In this document: piece after piece, positions 1-7,324 of the stretch
Position numbering within the stretch: the stretch's first letter is position 1
Layout: each line of letters opens with the position of its first letter
From: PCC-6802 sp031388585
GTDB taxonomy: Bacteria; Cyanobacteriota; Cyanobacteriia; Pseudanabaenales; Pseudanabaenaceae
Assembly (NCBI GenBank): GCA_031388585.1
Contig: JANMRU010000101.1
Span: forward strand, 1 to 11,610
Length of the DNA: 11,610 bases
Direction: 5' to 3'
Program-made: the position numbers and the translations under genes
The notes under the pieces: model-generated
Told to the model about the DNA's origin: nothing
Databases searched by the model: none
What the model saw: only the letters and a program-made list of their open reading frames with translations

Positions 1-1
1 C

Positions 2-193
2 AAGTTTATCCACTCTTCAGGAATTTTGCCACCAGCATTATTGCTAGTTAGGCGGAACGAGCATACCACGGACAGGTACTTTTGGGCTGAAAAGGGACTT
101 TTCGGAGCACAGTACGTAGAAGAGAATCATTTTCTATTCCCTAGTCTCAGACCACCAGAAGATTGCTTAGAATTAGCAGGCTCAGTTCGGTAA
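2..193 (+). CDS. C-terminal fragment of an unrecognised protein (5' end outside window)
   Basis: One frame is open from the left edge (first full codon at 2) to a TAA at 191-193, giving 63 residues; the other two forward frames close early. The fragment has no membrane segment and is rich in aromatic and charged residues (for example RYFWAEKGLFGAQY in the middle). I do not recognise a family. The stop is followed about 30 bases later by a strong hairpin terminator, as expected for the end of a real transcribed gene. It could still be a chance open frame, since only the tail is visible. Confidence 0.45.
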   Translation, partial: KFIHSSGILPPALLLVRRNEHTTDRYFWAEKGLFGAQYVEENHFLFPSLRPPEDCLELAGSVR

Positions 194-224
194 ACAAGAA
201 TTTAAGTCGAGCTTAATTTATTAA

Positions 225-298
225 AATTTATTCCCCTACAATTTCTACTACAATTTTGCACCTGTCGTGCAAGTAGTAGAGTGGGGGGAAATTTTTTT
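225..298 (+). terminator. Long hairpin with T-run, rho-independent terminator
   Basis: An extended, slightly interrupted stem is visible. TTCCCC (231-236) pairs with GGGGAA (285-290), CTACTAC (245-251) with GTAGTAG (273-279), and TTGCAC (256-261) with GTGCAA (267-272), around the loop CTGTC. The right arm runs into seven T (292-298), and the left arm is preceded by AAATTT, so it may also work for leftward transcripts. It separates the fragment ending at 193 from the ATPase gene. Confidence 0.75.
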
Positions 299-320
299 AT
301 ATTGGTTGTCCTAAAGAAAT

Positions 321-353
321 GAGGATGTGGTGCGTAACGCGCACTCCATCCTC
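321..353. repeat. 33-base near-perfect palindrome upstream of the ATPase gene
   Basis: GAGGATG (321-327) pairs with CATCCTC (347-353). Inside, GGTGCG (329-334) pairs with CGCACT (340-345, one G-T wobble) around the loop TAACG; only 328/346 is mismatched. No T-run follows on either strand, so it is not a classic terminator. It lies about 60 bases before the ATPase start and could be an operator, a leader hairpin or one copy of a dispersed cyanobacterial palindrome. The function is unknown. Confidence 0.6.
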
Positions 354-373
354 ACCCAAAATGGCATTACCTT

Positions 374-379
374 TATACT
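374..379 (+). promoter_or_regulatory. Possible -10 element for the AAA/DUF3226 pair
   Basis: TATACT is a good -10 hexamer, 34 bases before the ATPase ATG. I see no convincing -35 at the usual spacing; that position is occupied by the end of the 321-353 palindrome and the CTCACC after it. Weak prediction. Confidence 0.25.
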
Positions 380-413
380 TCAGATACGGTAGTTTTTGCA
401 GTTAAGTCAAATT

Positions 414-1529
414 ATGCTGAAGTCGTTAAAGATTGAAAATTTTCGTTGTTTCCAAACATTCGAGCTTCAGCAGCTTGGTAGATTAAACCTGCTTGTCGGC
501 ACGAACAATAGTGGCAAAACTTCAATTTTAGAAGCTATTCAACTCATTACTTCTCAGTCTAATCTTGAATCGTTACGAGAGGTAATGATTGGTCGGGGTG
601 AATATATTTCAAGTGATGAGCGTGGTGTAGAGCGTGAGCTAGATGTTCGCCACCTTTTCTATGGTCATGAGATTGATATAGGTAGCAGGTTTTCTATAGT
701 TGCTGGCAATCATAACAATGGAGAAGGAATAGTTATATCTGTAGAATATATAGATTGGACAGATAAGCAAGCTAACCAATCTAGATTTTTGTGGGATAGA
801 GATTTTGAAGATTTACAACAAGTCGCATTGATTATTGAACGGTCAGGGCACAAGAGTGAAAGGATTGAGCTGCCATTATCTTCTGTTAATGGTCTTCGGT
901 TTAATTACTTAGACCGAGGTCGCAAAGACTCCAAGAATTTAGCCGCAAGAACGCAATTTGTAACATCTTCTTCTTTGACAAAAGAAAAGATGATTGAGTT
1001 ATTCGATCGAGTTGTTCTCACACCAGACGAAAATTTTGTTACAGAAGCCCTCCAGACAATTGAGCCAGGTATAGAACGTATTGCGAGTGTTGGTTCTGAA
1101 ACGTATAGATATACTGAATATACTGAATCACGTAGCGGCTTCGTTGTGCGACTTTTCAATGGAGATCAACGTATACCAATTGGCAGCATGGGAGATGGAA
1201 TATGGCGCATGTTAGGACTCACATTAGCGATCGTTAATGCCAGAAATGGTGTTTTACTAGTTGATGAAATTGATACTGGACTCCACTTTAGTGCTATGTC
1301 AAAAATGTGGAAACTAATTTGGGAAACAGCTAAGAGACTCAATGTTCAAGTCTTTGCCACAACCCATAGTAGTGATTGTTGGACAAGCCTAGCCGAAATT
1401 GCCAGCACTGAAGACCCAAGTGAGGAAGGCATTACAATTCATCGAATTGAGAAAGGCAAACCAAATAGTATTGTTTTTACAGAACGCCAAGTGGTAATTG
1501 CCGCTGAACAAGGAATTGAGGTGCGATAG
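414..1529 (+). CDS. AAA family ATPase, RecF/OLD-like (split OLD-type ATPase subunit)
   Basis: The 371-residue soluble protein has the ABC/SMC-like ATPase head seen in OLD, AriA and RecF relatives. The start MLKSLKIENFRCF is the classic opening of this family. A Walker A GTNNSGKT is at residues 29-36, a signature-like GSMGDG at 257-262, a Walker B LLVDEID at 281-287 and an H-loop ATTHSSD at 315-321. The divergent middle (about 50-250) is where family members vary. I chose the ATG at 414 because the homologous N-terminus begins there; the open frame extends to a TTG at 396, but that adds six residues foreign to the family. No C-terminal TOPRIM domain is fused: TOPRIM motifs sit in the next gene, 3 bases downstream, so the two probably work as ATPase plus effector. 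The role in defence is inferred from the architecture. No HIP1 site occurs in the gene. Confidence 0.86.
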   Translation: MLKSLKIENFRCFQTFELQQLGRLNLLVGTNNSGKTSILEAIQLITSQSNLESLREVMIGRGEYISSDERGVERELDVRHLFYGHEIDIGSRFSIVAGNHNNGEGIVISVEYIDWTDKQANQSRFLWDRDFEDLQQVALIIERSGHKSERIELPLSSVNGLRFNYLDRGRKDSKNLAARTQFVTSSSLTKEKMIELFDRVVLTPDENFVTEALQTIEPGIERIASVGSETYRYTEYTESRSGFVVRLFNGDQRIPIGSMGDGIWRMLGLTLAIVNARNGVLLVDEIDTGLHFSAMSKMWKLIWETAKRLNVQVFATTHSSDCWTSLAEIASTEDPSEEGITIHRIEKGKPNSIVFTERQVVIAAEQGIEVR

Positions 1530-1532
1530 AAA

Positions 1533-2183
1533 ATGGCTGAAATCCATCCAAGTGTACTTCTTGTTGAGGGGAAGCAAGATGTTCGTGTAATCCCAGAGTT
1601 AATTGAAGCAAATGGTGTGAATTGGGGCACAAGAAAAAGCCCAATCGTCTATATTCGTGACTATGACGGCTATCAGAAGCTAGTAGATCCAGACGTGATT
1701 GCAACTGAATTGCAGGCTTCGGGACTCTCTACACTTGGCATAGTGGTTGATGCAGACGATAACCCTTTAGGACGCTGGCAGAGTATCAGAAGCGCTTGTT
1801 TAAAGAGCATTCCTGATATCCCAGATATTTTGCCAGAAGAGGGCTTGATTCACAGCACTCCCAATGGAATTAAGTTTGGAATTTGGATTATGCCCGACAA
1901 CAAGATGCGTGGCATGTTAGAAACTTTTCTGACATATATGATTCCATCAGGCAGTGAAAAACTTTGGCAATATGCGCAAGAGGTAGCGAAAGAATCAAAA
2001 AGTAAGGGCGCAACATTCACAGAACCTCATCTTGACAAAGCAAATATCTACACCTGGCTAGCTTGGCAAGACCCTCCAGGACGACAACTACATCAAGCAA
2101 TTATGGAGCGAATCCTAAATCCAAAACATCCAAATGCTCAAAAGTTTGTGACGTGGTTCAGGAATTTGTATGGTTTGATTTAA
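1533..2183 (+). CDS. DUF3226 TOPRIM-fold protein, putative nuclease partner of the ATPase
   Basis: The 216-residue protein has the hallmarks of the TOPRIM fold: VEGKQD at 11-16 gives the catalytic-type Glu12, and VVDADDNP at 71-78 gives the Asp73/Asp75 pair that binds metal in topoisomerase/primase/OLD enzymes. The segments GIWIMPDN (116-123), GMLETFL (127-133) and the helical C-terminus with LAWQDPPGRQL are, in my recollection, typical of DUF3226. The start ATG is preceded by GAGGTG (1518-1523), a good ribosome binding site that overlaps the end of the ATPase gene; the intergenic gap is 3 bases, so the two are surely co-translated from one message. OLD-family TOPRIM domains cut nucleic acid, so a nuclease role is plausible but not shown here. 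No membrane segment. No HIP1 site. Confidence 0.85.
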   Translation: MAEIHPSVLLVEGKQDVRVIPELIEANGVNWGTRKSPIVYIRDYDGYQKLVDPDVIATELQASGLSTLGIVVDADDNPLGRWQSIRSACLKSIPDIPDILPEEGLIHSTPNGIKFGIWIMPDNKMRGMLETFLTYMIPSGSEKLWQYAQEVAKESKSKGATFTEPHLDKANIYTWLAWQDPPGRQLHQAIMERILNPKHPNAQKFVTWFRNLYGLI

Positions 2184-2326
2184 GTTGCCGCTGAACTTCA
2201 TAATGCGCTCCAGTGCGTAGGTTGGCTTACTCAGTGAATAGAATGCCTGAGGGCAAATTGCTTATGAACATCATTGTCAGTGCGATAATTAAAACTTGTC
2301 AAGTATGGCCTAATTGTCTGGCTACC

Positions 2327-2332
2327 TATAAA
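2327..2332 (+). promoter_or_regulatory. Possible -10 element for mutS
   Basis: TATAAA lies 26 bases before the mutS ATG in an AT-rich stretch. A TTGTCA at 2296-2301 resembles a -35 box but is 25 bases away, too far for a standard sigma-70 pair. The rest of the 2184-2358 gap holds only short inverted repeats and no gene I can support. Confidence 0.25.
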
Positions 2333-2358
2333 AATAATTACCCTTAACGAGTTCCGCA

Positions 2359-4953
2359 ATGACCGATCCGCAGATCCCGCTCTCCGCTCAAGTTAATCGG
2401 GCTGCATTAACGCCCATGATGCAGCATTATATAGAAACTAAGGAGCAACATCCTCAAGCTTTGCTGCTGTATCGTTTGGGCGACTTTTATGAAGCGTTTT
2501 TTGAGGATGCCCATGCGATCTCGCGGGCCTTGGAACTTGTGTTGACAGGAAGAGATGGTGGGAAAGAAGCAGGGCGCATACCTATGGCAGGTATTCCCCA
2601 TCACGCCCTGGAGCGCTACGCCAGCCAGTTGGTGGAAAAAGGCTTTTCGATCGCGATCTGCGATCAGATGGAAGCTGCATCTGAAGCGCAAGGCTTAGTG
2701 CGCCGCGAGGTAACGCGCGTAATTACCCCCGGGACTGTAATTGAAGAGGGTATGCTGACCGCCAAGAAAAACAACTTTCTTGCCGCGATCGTTTCAGCTT
2801 CTGATAACTGGGGTTTAGCCTATGCAGATATTTCCACAGGTGAATTTCTTGCCGCACAGCTAAGCAGCACCGAGCAACTTGTGCAGGAGCTACTAAGGTT
2901 ACAACCAGCTGAAGTCCTCATTCCCATCGATGCGCCGAATCCATTAGCGGGTGAGCCGCAAGCTATACCGTCTTTCTTGCCATCACAATTTTGCTACACT
3001 TTGCGATCGCAAACCGCTTTTATTCTCATCGAAGCCAAACAGCGAATATTAGAGACCTTTCGGGTGCGATCGCTAGAAGGTTTTGGTTGCGATCGCCTAC
3101 CACTAGCAACTAGAGCAGCGGGTGGCTTATTGGAATATCTCACTGTTACACAAAAAAGCACCCAAACCCCACTGCAAAATCTATCGACATATACAGTTAG
3201 CGACTATCTGCTGCTCGACTCTCAATCCCGCCGCAATCTGGAGATTGTCCAAACAGTGAGAGATGGAACGCTTACAGGTTCGTTGCTCTGGGCATTAGAT
3301 CAGACATCAACTTCGATGGGTAGTAGAGCTTTGCGACGATGGTTGTTGCAGCCACTCAAAGATATCCAGGCAATTAGCGATCGCGCTGATACAGTTGAGG
3401 AATTAACCCAAAATCATAGCCTGCGCCGAAATTTGCGTACTAACCTCAGTCAAATCTATGACATTGAAAGGTTGTGCAGCCGAGTAGGGGCGGGTACGGC
3501 AAATGCCAGAGATTTAGTAGCGCTTGCAGCTTCGCTTAGCAAACTGGCGGAAGTAGCAAATGTAGTTATATCGGCACAAAGTCCTTATTTGACATCGCTC
3601 CAAACTGTGCCGCCAGAGATGGAACAGCTCGCCGATTTACTCAGTTCCACCCTGGTTGAAGAGCCACCTATCTATCTCACCGAAGGCAATCTCATTCGAC
3701 CTGGCATCAGTCCACAATTAGATGAGCTCAGACAACAAGCATTAGATGATGTAGATTGGCTGTCCGCACTGGAAAAAACGGAAAGAGAACGTACTGGTAT
3801 TAATACCCTAAAAGTCGGTTTCAACAAAGCTTTTGGCTATTTTATTAGTATCTCGCGTGGCAAAAGCGAGCAGGCTCCAGATAATTATATTCGCAAGCAA
3901 ACGCTCACAAACGAAGAACGCTATATCACGCCAGAGCTGAAAGAGCGAGAAGCCCGTATCCTCAACTCAAAAGCTGAATTACATCAATTAGAATATGAGC
4001 TGTTTATAGAACTGCGCGTTGAAGCAGCCAAACACATCAATAGTATGCGCGCCGTTGCCCAAGCGATCGCGGCAGCGGATACGCTCTCTAGCTTTGCTGA
4101 AGTCGCTGTGAAGTATAACTATAGCAAACCTGTAATTAAGTGCGATCGCGGCCTTACGATCAAAAACGGTCGTCATCCGGTGGTCGAACAGTCCTTGCCA
4201 GCAGGATTCTTCGTGCCAAATTCCACCACTTTGGGATCGAGCGGTCAAGATAATATTAAATCCCAATTCCCCGATCTAATTATCTTGACTGGCCCCAATA
4301 TGAGCGGTAAAAGTATCTTTCTACGTCAAGTGGGATTAATCCAATTGATGGCACAGGTAGGAAGCTTCGTGCCTGCGGAGATCGCTACTCTGGGATTGTG
4401 CGATCGCATCTTTACGCGAGTTGGTGCGGTTGACGATCTAGCCACAGGTCAATCGACATTTATGGTAGAGATGAATGAGACCGCAAATATCCTCAACCAT
4501 GCTAAAGAGACATCCTTGGTATTGTTAGATGAGATTGGACGCGGCACTTCTACCTTTGATGGCATGGCGATCGCCTGGTCAGTAGCAGAATATCTGGCGA
4601 CCGCTATTAAAGCTAGAGCCATATTCGCTACCCACTACCACGAACTCAACGAACTGGCAAGTTTGCTCTCAAATGTTGCTAACTATCAAGTTACGGTCAA
4701 AGAATTAGAGGATGAAATTATCTTTTTACATCAAGTCCAGCCTGGAGGTGCAGATCGTTCCTATGGTATAGAAGTAGGACGTTTGGCTGGATTGCCCCCA
4801 ATTGTGATTCAACGCGCCAGAGAATTATTAATCCAGATCGATCGCAACAGTCATATTGCTACAGGACTCCGCAAAGCAGGCAATGACAACGCTCCCAAAT
4901 CTAAATCCCGTAAAGATAAAGACCAACTCACAATCTTTGAGTCAGATGGATAG
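2359..4953 (+). CDS. mutS: DNA mismatch repair protein MutS
   Basis: Full-length MutS (MutS1 type, 864 residues, normal for the family). It recognises base mismatches and small loops, then recruits MutL. The mismatch-reading Phe-x-Glu is in GDFYEAF (Phe43, Glu45). The ATPase domain shows Walker A GPNMSGKS (645-652), Walker B plus signature DEIGRGTSTFDG (724-735) and ATHYHEL (757-763). The helix-turn-helix dimerisation region follows (about 790-815). The extreme C-terminus ends in QLTIF (856-860), which fits the QLxLF beta-clamp-binding consensus and so should tether MutS to the replication sliding clamp. The start is the first ATG, in an acceptable context; the N-terminus matches the family. 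Eight HIP1 sites lie in it, consistent with a long-resident core gene. It is convergent with the dioxygenase gene to its right, 72 bases away. Confidence 0.98.
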   Translation: MTDPQIPLSAQVNRAALTPMMQHYIETKEQHPQALLLYRLGDFYEAFFEDAHAISRALELVLTGRDGGKEAGRIPMAGIPHHALERYASQLVEKGFSIAICDQMEAASEAQGLVRREVTRVITPGTVIEEGMLTAKKNNFLAAIVSASDNWGLAYADISTGEFLAAQLSSTEQLVQELLRLQPAEVLIPIDAPNPLAGEPQAIPSFLPSQFCYTLRSQTAFILIEAKQRILETFRVRSLEGFGCDRLPLATRAAGGLLEYLTVTQKSTQTPLQNLSTYTVSDYLLLDSQSRRNLEIVQTVRDGTLTGSLLWALDQTSTSMGSRALRRWLLQPLKDIQAISDRADTVEELTQNHSLRRNLRTNLSQIYDIERLCSRVGAGTANARDLVALAASLSKLAEVANVVISAQSPYLTSLQTVPPEMEQLADLLSSTLVEEPPIYLTEGNLIRPGISPQLDELRQQALDDVDWLSALEKTERERTGINTLKVGFNKAFGYFISISRGKSEQAPDNYIRKQTLTNEERYITPELKEREARILNSKAELHQLEYELFIELRVEAAKHINSMRAVAQAIAAADTLSSFAEVAVKYNYSKPVIKCDRGLTIKNGRHPVVEQSLPAGFFVPNSTTLGSSGQDNIKSQFPDLIILTGPNMSGKSIFLRQVGLIQLMAQVGSFVPAEIATLGLCDRIFTRVGAVDDLATGQSTFMVEMNETANILNHAKETSLVLLDEIGRGTSTFDGMAIAWSVAEYLATAIKARAIFATHYHELNELASLLSNVANYQVTVKELEDEIIFLHQVQPGGADRSYGIEVGRLAGLPPIVIQRARELLIQIDRNSHIATGLRKAGNDNAPKSKSRKDKDQLTIFESDG

Positions 4954-5025
4954 ATATATCTCATTTTTGGCTTTTACACTGCCTTTTGGCAATTATTTCA
5001 CCCTTCCATAGTGATGAAAGCATTT

Positions 5026-5937
5026 TCACAAACTAGCACGAGAGATCTGTTCCAGCTCGATCGCTTCAAATAAAGCCTGGAAATTTCCTTCGCCAAACCC
5101 CTGCGCCAGGTTGCGGCGTTGGATAATCTCAAAAAAGAAGGTCGGCTGGGAGAAAATTGGTTGTGTGAATATCTGCATCAGCGCTTTGTCGTCAGTCTCA
5201 TACTGAGTATCGATTAGAATCTGTGGCTCGGTTTTCAAGAACTTAATACCGCGAGTTTCTAGCTTATCTACTGCGACCGCAATATCATGAGCATGTAAAG
5301 CTAAGTGCTGAATTCCCGCGCCGCGATTGCAATCTAAAAATTCTTGAATCTGCGAATTTGATGTGGATGACTCATTGATCGGAATCTGGATTGAGCGATC
5401 TACATTTTCCATCACGATACTTCTCAGCGCCGAACGTTTTGTCTCTATTGAGAAGCGATCGCTGGCTCTTAATCCCATATGTTCGACATACCACTGCGCC
5501 GCCGCTTGCATTTGTCCGGTTGGAACATTCAGAACGATATGGTCGATATGGCTAAATAGATTAGAGGGTAAGGATTTTGCAAATTTCTGGCTTTTGGCTT
5601 TACTGACAAAGCGATGCGTCAGATCGCCCCAAGCTTTGATCGTGATGTCTTCAGCCAAATCTGCCTTCACCGTAAAGGCAACTTCAGCAATGCCGGGGGG
5701 ATGATCCTCTAAAAATTTAGAGACTAGGCTAGAGGGGGACAAAGCGGCGGATAGTCGGATCTGAATTGAGCCGTGCTGCAATATCTCCGTATGCGTATCA
5801 TAATCGACCACAGTGGCGATCGCCTGGAAATCCAAACAGGTTTCAAACCACCTGCGCCAGTAGCTGACATCTTCCAGGAAAAAATGTACATGGTCAAACC
5901 CAATAGGCTCGAATTTAGCTCTAGTAGAAGGGATCAT
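5026..5937 (-). CDS. hpd: 4-hydroxyphenylpyruvate dioxygenase-like protein, compact form
   Basis: The expected reaction is 4-hydroxyphenylpyruvate plus O2 to homogentisate, the head group of tocopherols and, in plants, plastoquinone. The protein (303 residues) is two vicinal-oxygen-chelate halves. The second half carries all three expected iron ligands: His133 in IDHIVLNV, His211 in GAGIQHLAL and Glu270 in FFFEIIQRR. The family's C-terminal signature GFGEGNFQALFEAIE (280-294) and the active-site Gln255 in LMQIF are present. It is shorter than the usual 340-360 residues. Part of the shortfall is between FLKTE (233-237) and ALMQIF (252-257), where relatives have an extra stretch with a Tyr-Tyr motif. 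The start ATG (5935-5937) lacks a strong ribosome binding site. It lies 90 bases downstream of ndbB on the same strand. A hydroxymandelate-synthase-like or other VOC dioxygenase activity cannot be excluded. Confidence 0.84.
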   Translation of the reverse strand: MIPSTRAKFEPIGFDHVHFFLEDVSYWRRWFETCLDFQAIATVVDYDTHTEILQHGSIQIRLSAALSPSSLVSKFLEDHPPGIAEVAFTVKADLAEDITIKAWGDLTHRFVSKAKSQKFAKSLPSNLFSHIDHIVLNVPTGQMQAAAQWYVEHMGLRASDRFSIETKRSALRSIVMENVDRSIQIPINESSTSNSQIQEFLDCNRGAGIQHLALHAHDIAVAVDKLETRGIKFLKTEPQILIDTQYETDDKALMQIFTQPIFSQPTFFFEIIQRRNLAQGFGEGNFQALFEAIELEQISRASL

Positions 5938-5975
5938 GCAGCATTAGTAAAAATTAGGTAGCAGATCTCGCCTTA

Positions 5976-6018
5976 TCCTAGCCTAACTTTTGGCCAGGAA
6001 ATAATAGCTACAGCTATT
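5976..6018 (-). terminator. Two adjacent hairpins between ndbB and hpd (weak terminator or processing site)
   Basis: AATAGCT (6003-6009) and AGCTATT (6012-6018) form a perfect 7-base stem 10 bases after the ndbB stop. TCCTAGCC (5976-5983) pairs with GGCCAGGA (5992-5999) with one mismatch. In the leftward transcript neither is followed by a clean T-run, so read-through into hpd is likely; they could attenuate expression or protect the ndbB message end. Confidence 0.4.
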
Positions 6019-6027
6019 GACGGTAAA

Positions 6028-7227
6028 CTAGCGGCTTTTGGGCGCGATCGCATCTAAAATTGGCTTGCTAATCCAGTTAAAGCCTACTTTAAGCTGATGT
6101 TGCAGTGTAGGCATCCGCATTAGATAAGCCAAGCGGCGAAAAGCATAGGCTGGGATGCCGTCAATCGTAAATCTTCCAAATACGGATAGAGCCGCATTAT
6201 CCGTTCCCAGACTCATAAATTCGCCTAAAGCTAAGTAGCGGAAAGGTAACTGGGGGCGATCGTGCAGGCTAGCCCAAATGTTGTAGGCAGCGTACTGGGC
6301 TTGCTGAAATGCCACTTGGGCTGTTGCAGATAGTAGGTTGCCATTTTCATCTTGAGAACTGGCCAGATCTCCTACAGCGAAAATTTCTGGATAATCTTGC
6401 ACTTGTAATGTTGGCTCTGTCAAAATATTCCCCTGTTTTGAATTGTGGGGTAAGGGCAGTTTGCGAATCAGTCTGGAGAGGCTATTCCCTACAGTCCACA
6501 TTACGATATCTACAGGCAAAGTATCGCTGCCACTGCTGAAATCTAGGGTTACTTCATGCTCCATGACCTCGGATACGCTAGTTGATAAATCTAGCCAAAC
6601 TCCTCTAGATAGTAATGCGCGTTCAGCTGCGGCTCGGTTAGCTGCGGTGGAGTCTGGCAAAATCGTGGCATGACGATTCACGATGCGCACTCTACCTCTA
6701 TCTTTGAGGCGATCGGCAATCTTACAGGCTAGCTCGATACCGCTAGCGCCAGCCCCTGCAATACAGACCCGAATTTTTTCGCGATCGGATTTTTCTAAAA
6801 TGCTCAGCCGCGTTTCCAGGCGATGGGCATCGGCGAGCGTGCGAAATGGAATGGCATACTCTGAAGCTCCTGGCACAAGATCTACGGGCGTTTCACCACC
6901 GATCGCCATTAGCAGGCGATCGTAGCTGATTTGAGTAGTCTCAGCCGCAATGGCGACGCTTACTAGCCGATTCGGCACATCGATGTCGGTAACCGTACCC
7001 TGCACAAAGTGAATGCCAGTATCGGCTAGCAGATCGGCAAATGTGGGGGCAATCTCCCACTCCTGCAACTCACCCGTCACCAGTTCGTACAACAGCGGCG
7101 TGAATAAAAAGCGATCGCTCTTGTCAATCAACACGATCTCAGGCATTTCAGCCCAGGGTAGGCGTACCAGGCTAAGGGCGGTATACAAACCACCAAATCC
7201 ACCACCAAGAATACAGATGCGACTCAT
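6028..7227 (-). CDS. ndbB: Type II NAD(P)H:quinone dehydrogenase, NdbB/NDC1-like
   Basis: A single-subunit flavoenzyme that passes electrons from NAD(P)H to quinones without pumping protons. The 399 residues begin ICILGGGFGGLYTAL, the FAD-binding Rossmann motif (GGGFGG at 8-13). A second dinucleotide fold has GAGASGIE (158-165) for NAD(P)H, and AVGD (284-287) is the FAD-contacting motif. The C-terminal part (for example ATAQVAFQQAQYAAYNIWA and LPFRYLALGEFMSLG) closely resembles, from memory, plant NDC1 and Synechocystis NdbB, which reduce demethylphylloquinone in vitamin K1 synthesis and recycle plastid quinones. No membrane helix; the family is peripheral. I start at the ATG 7225-7227. The frame runs back to a TTG at 7281, but those 18 residues are unlike the family and would lie on top of the likely promoter. 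Neighbouring hpd suggests a shared prenylquinone role. Confidence 0.9.
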   Translation of the reverse strand: MSRICILGGGFGGLYTALSLVRLPWAEMPEIVLIDKSDRFLFTPLLYELVTGELQEWEIAPTFADLLADTGIHFVQGTVTDIDVPNRLVSVAIAAETTQISYDRLLMAIGGETPVDLVPGASEYAIPFRTLADAHRLETRLSILEKSDREKIRVCIAGAGASGIELACKIADRLKDRGRVRIVNRHATILPDSTAANRAAAERALLSRGVWLDLSTSVSEVMEHEVTLDFSSGSDTLPVDIVMWTVGNSLSRLIRKLPLPHNSKQGNILTEPTLQVQDYPEIFAVGDLASSQDENGNLLSATAQVAFQQAQYAAYNIWASLHDRPQLPFRYLALGEFMSLGTDNAALSVFGRFTIDGIPAYAFRRLAYLMRMPTLQHQLKVGFNWISKPILDAIAPKSR

Positions 7228-7262
7228 CAGGCTGCTACTTTTACTGCACTGCCTCAATCTTA

Positions 7263-7291
7263 ATCGAATTATTCGGGACAACGCATGTCAA
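7263..7291 (-). promoter_or_regulatory. Possible sigma-70 promoter of ndbB
   Basis: On the minus strand a perfect -35 TTGACA is at 7291-7286. With 17-base spacing the -10 would be TTCGAT (7268-7263), which is poor; TAATTC at 14-base spacing is the alternative. It would begin transcription about 30 bases before the ATG at 7227 and argues against the upstream TTG start at 7281. Confidence 0.35.
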
Positions 7292-7324
7292 ACCCAATAC
7301 ATCGCGATCGTGCCGAATTGATTT

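Noticed and set aside
241..280. The string AATTTCTACTAC followed by GTAGTAGA resembles the hairpin handle of Cas12a-type CRISPR repeats.
   Set aside because: It occurs once, has no second copy or spacer periodicity, and is fully explained as part of a terminator stem with a T-run.
396..413. TTG-initiated six-residue N-terminal extension of the AAA ATPase.
   Set aside because: The family N-terminus begins at the ATG at 414; no ribosome binding site favours the TTG.
2200..2270. Possible transposon-derived repeat (GTGCGTAGGTTGGC and CTCAG/CTGAG inverted pair) between the DUF3226 gene and mutS.
   Set aside because: Only loosely like the GTAGGTTGGGTT-type repeats of cyanobacteria; no clear terminal inverted repeats or target duplication are visible.
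414..4953. mutS as a third component of the AAA/DUF3226 system.
   Set aside because: A 175-base gap with its own possible promoter, different HIP1 content and a standard housekeeping MutS argue for chance adjacency.
4980..4991. TGCC-TTTT-GGCA mini-hairpin between mutS and hpd as a bidirectional terminator.
   Set aside because: A stem of only 4 base pairs without a proper T-run; too weak to call although the convergent position would suit it.
5363..5961. Forward-strand open frames of 113 and 62 codons opposite the dioxygenase gene.
   Set aside because: The minus strand encodes a recognisable HPPD with intact metal ligands; these are shadows.
7228..7281. TTG-initiated 18-residue extension of ndbB.
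   Set aside because: The extra residues do not resemble the family, and the TTG lies within the likely promoter; the Rossmann motif starts right after the ATG at 7227.
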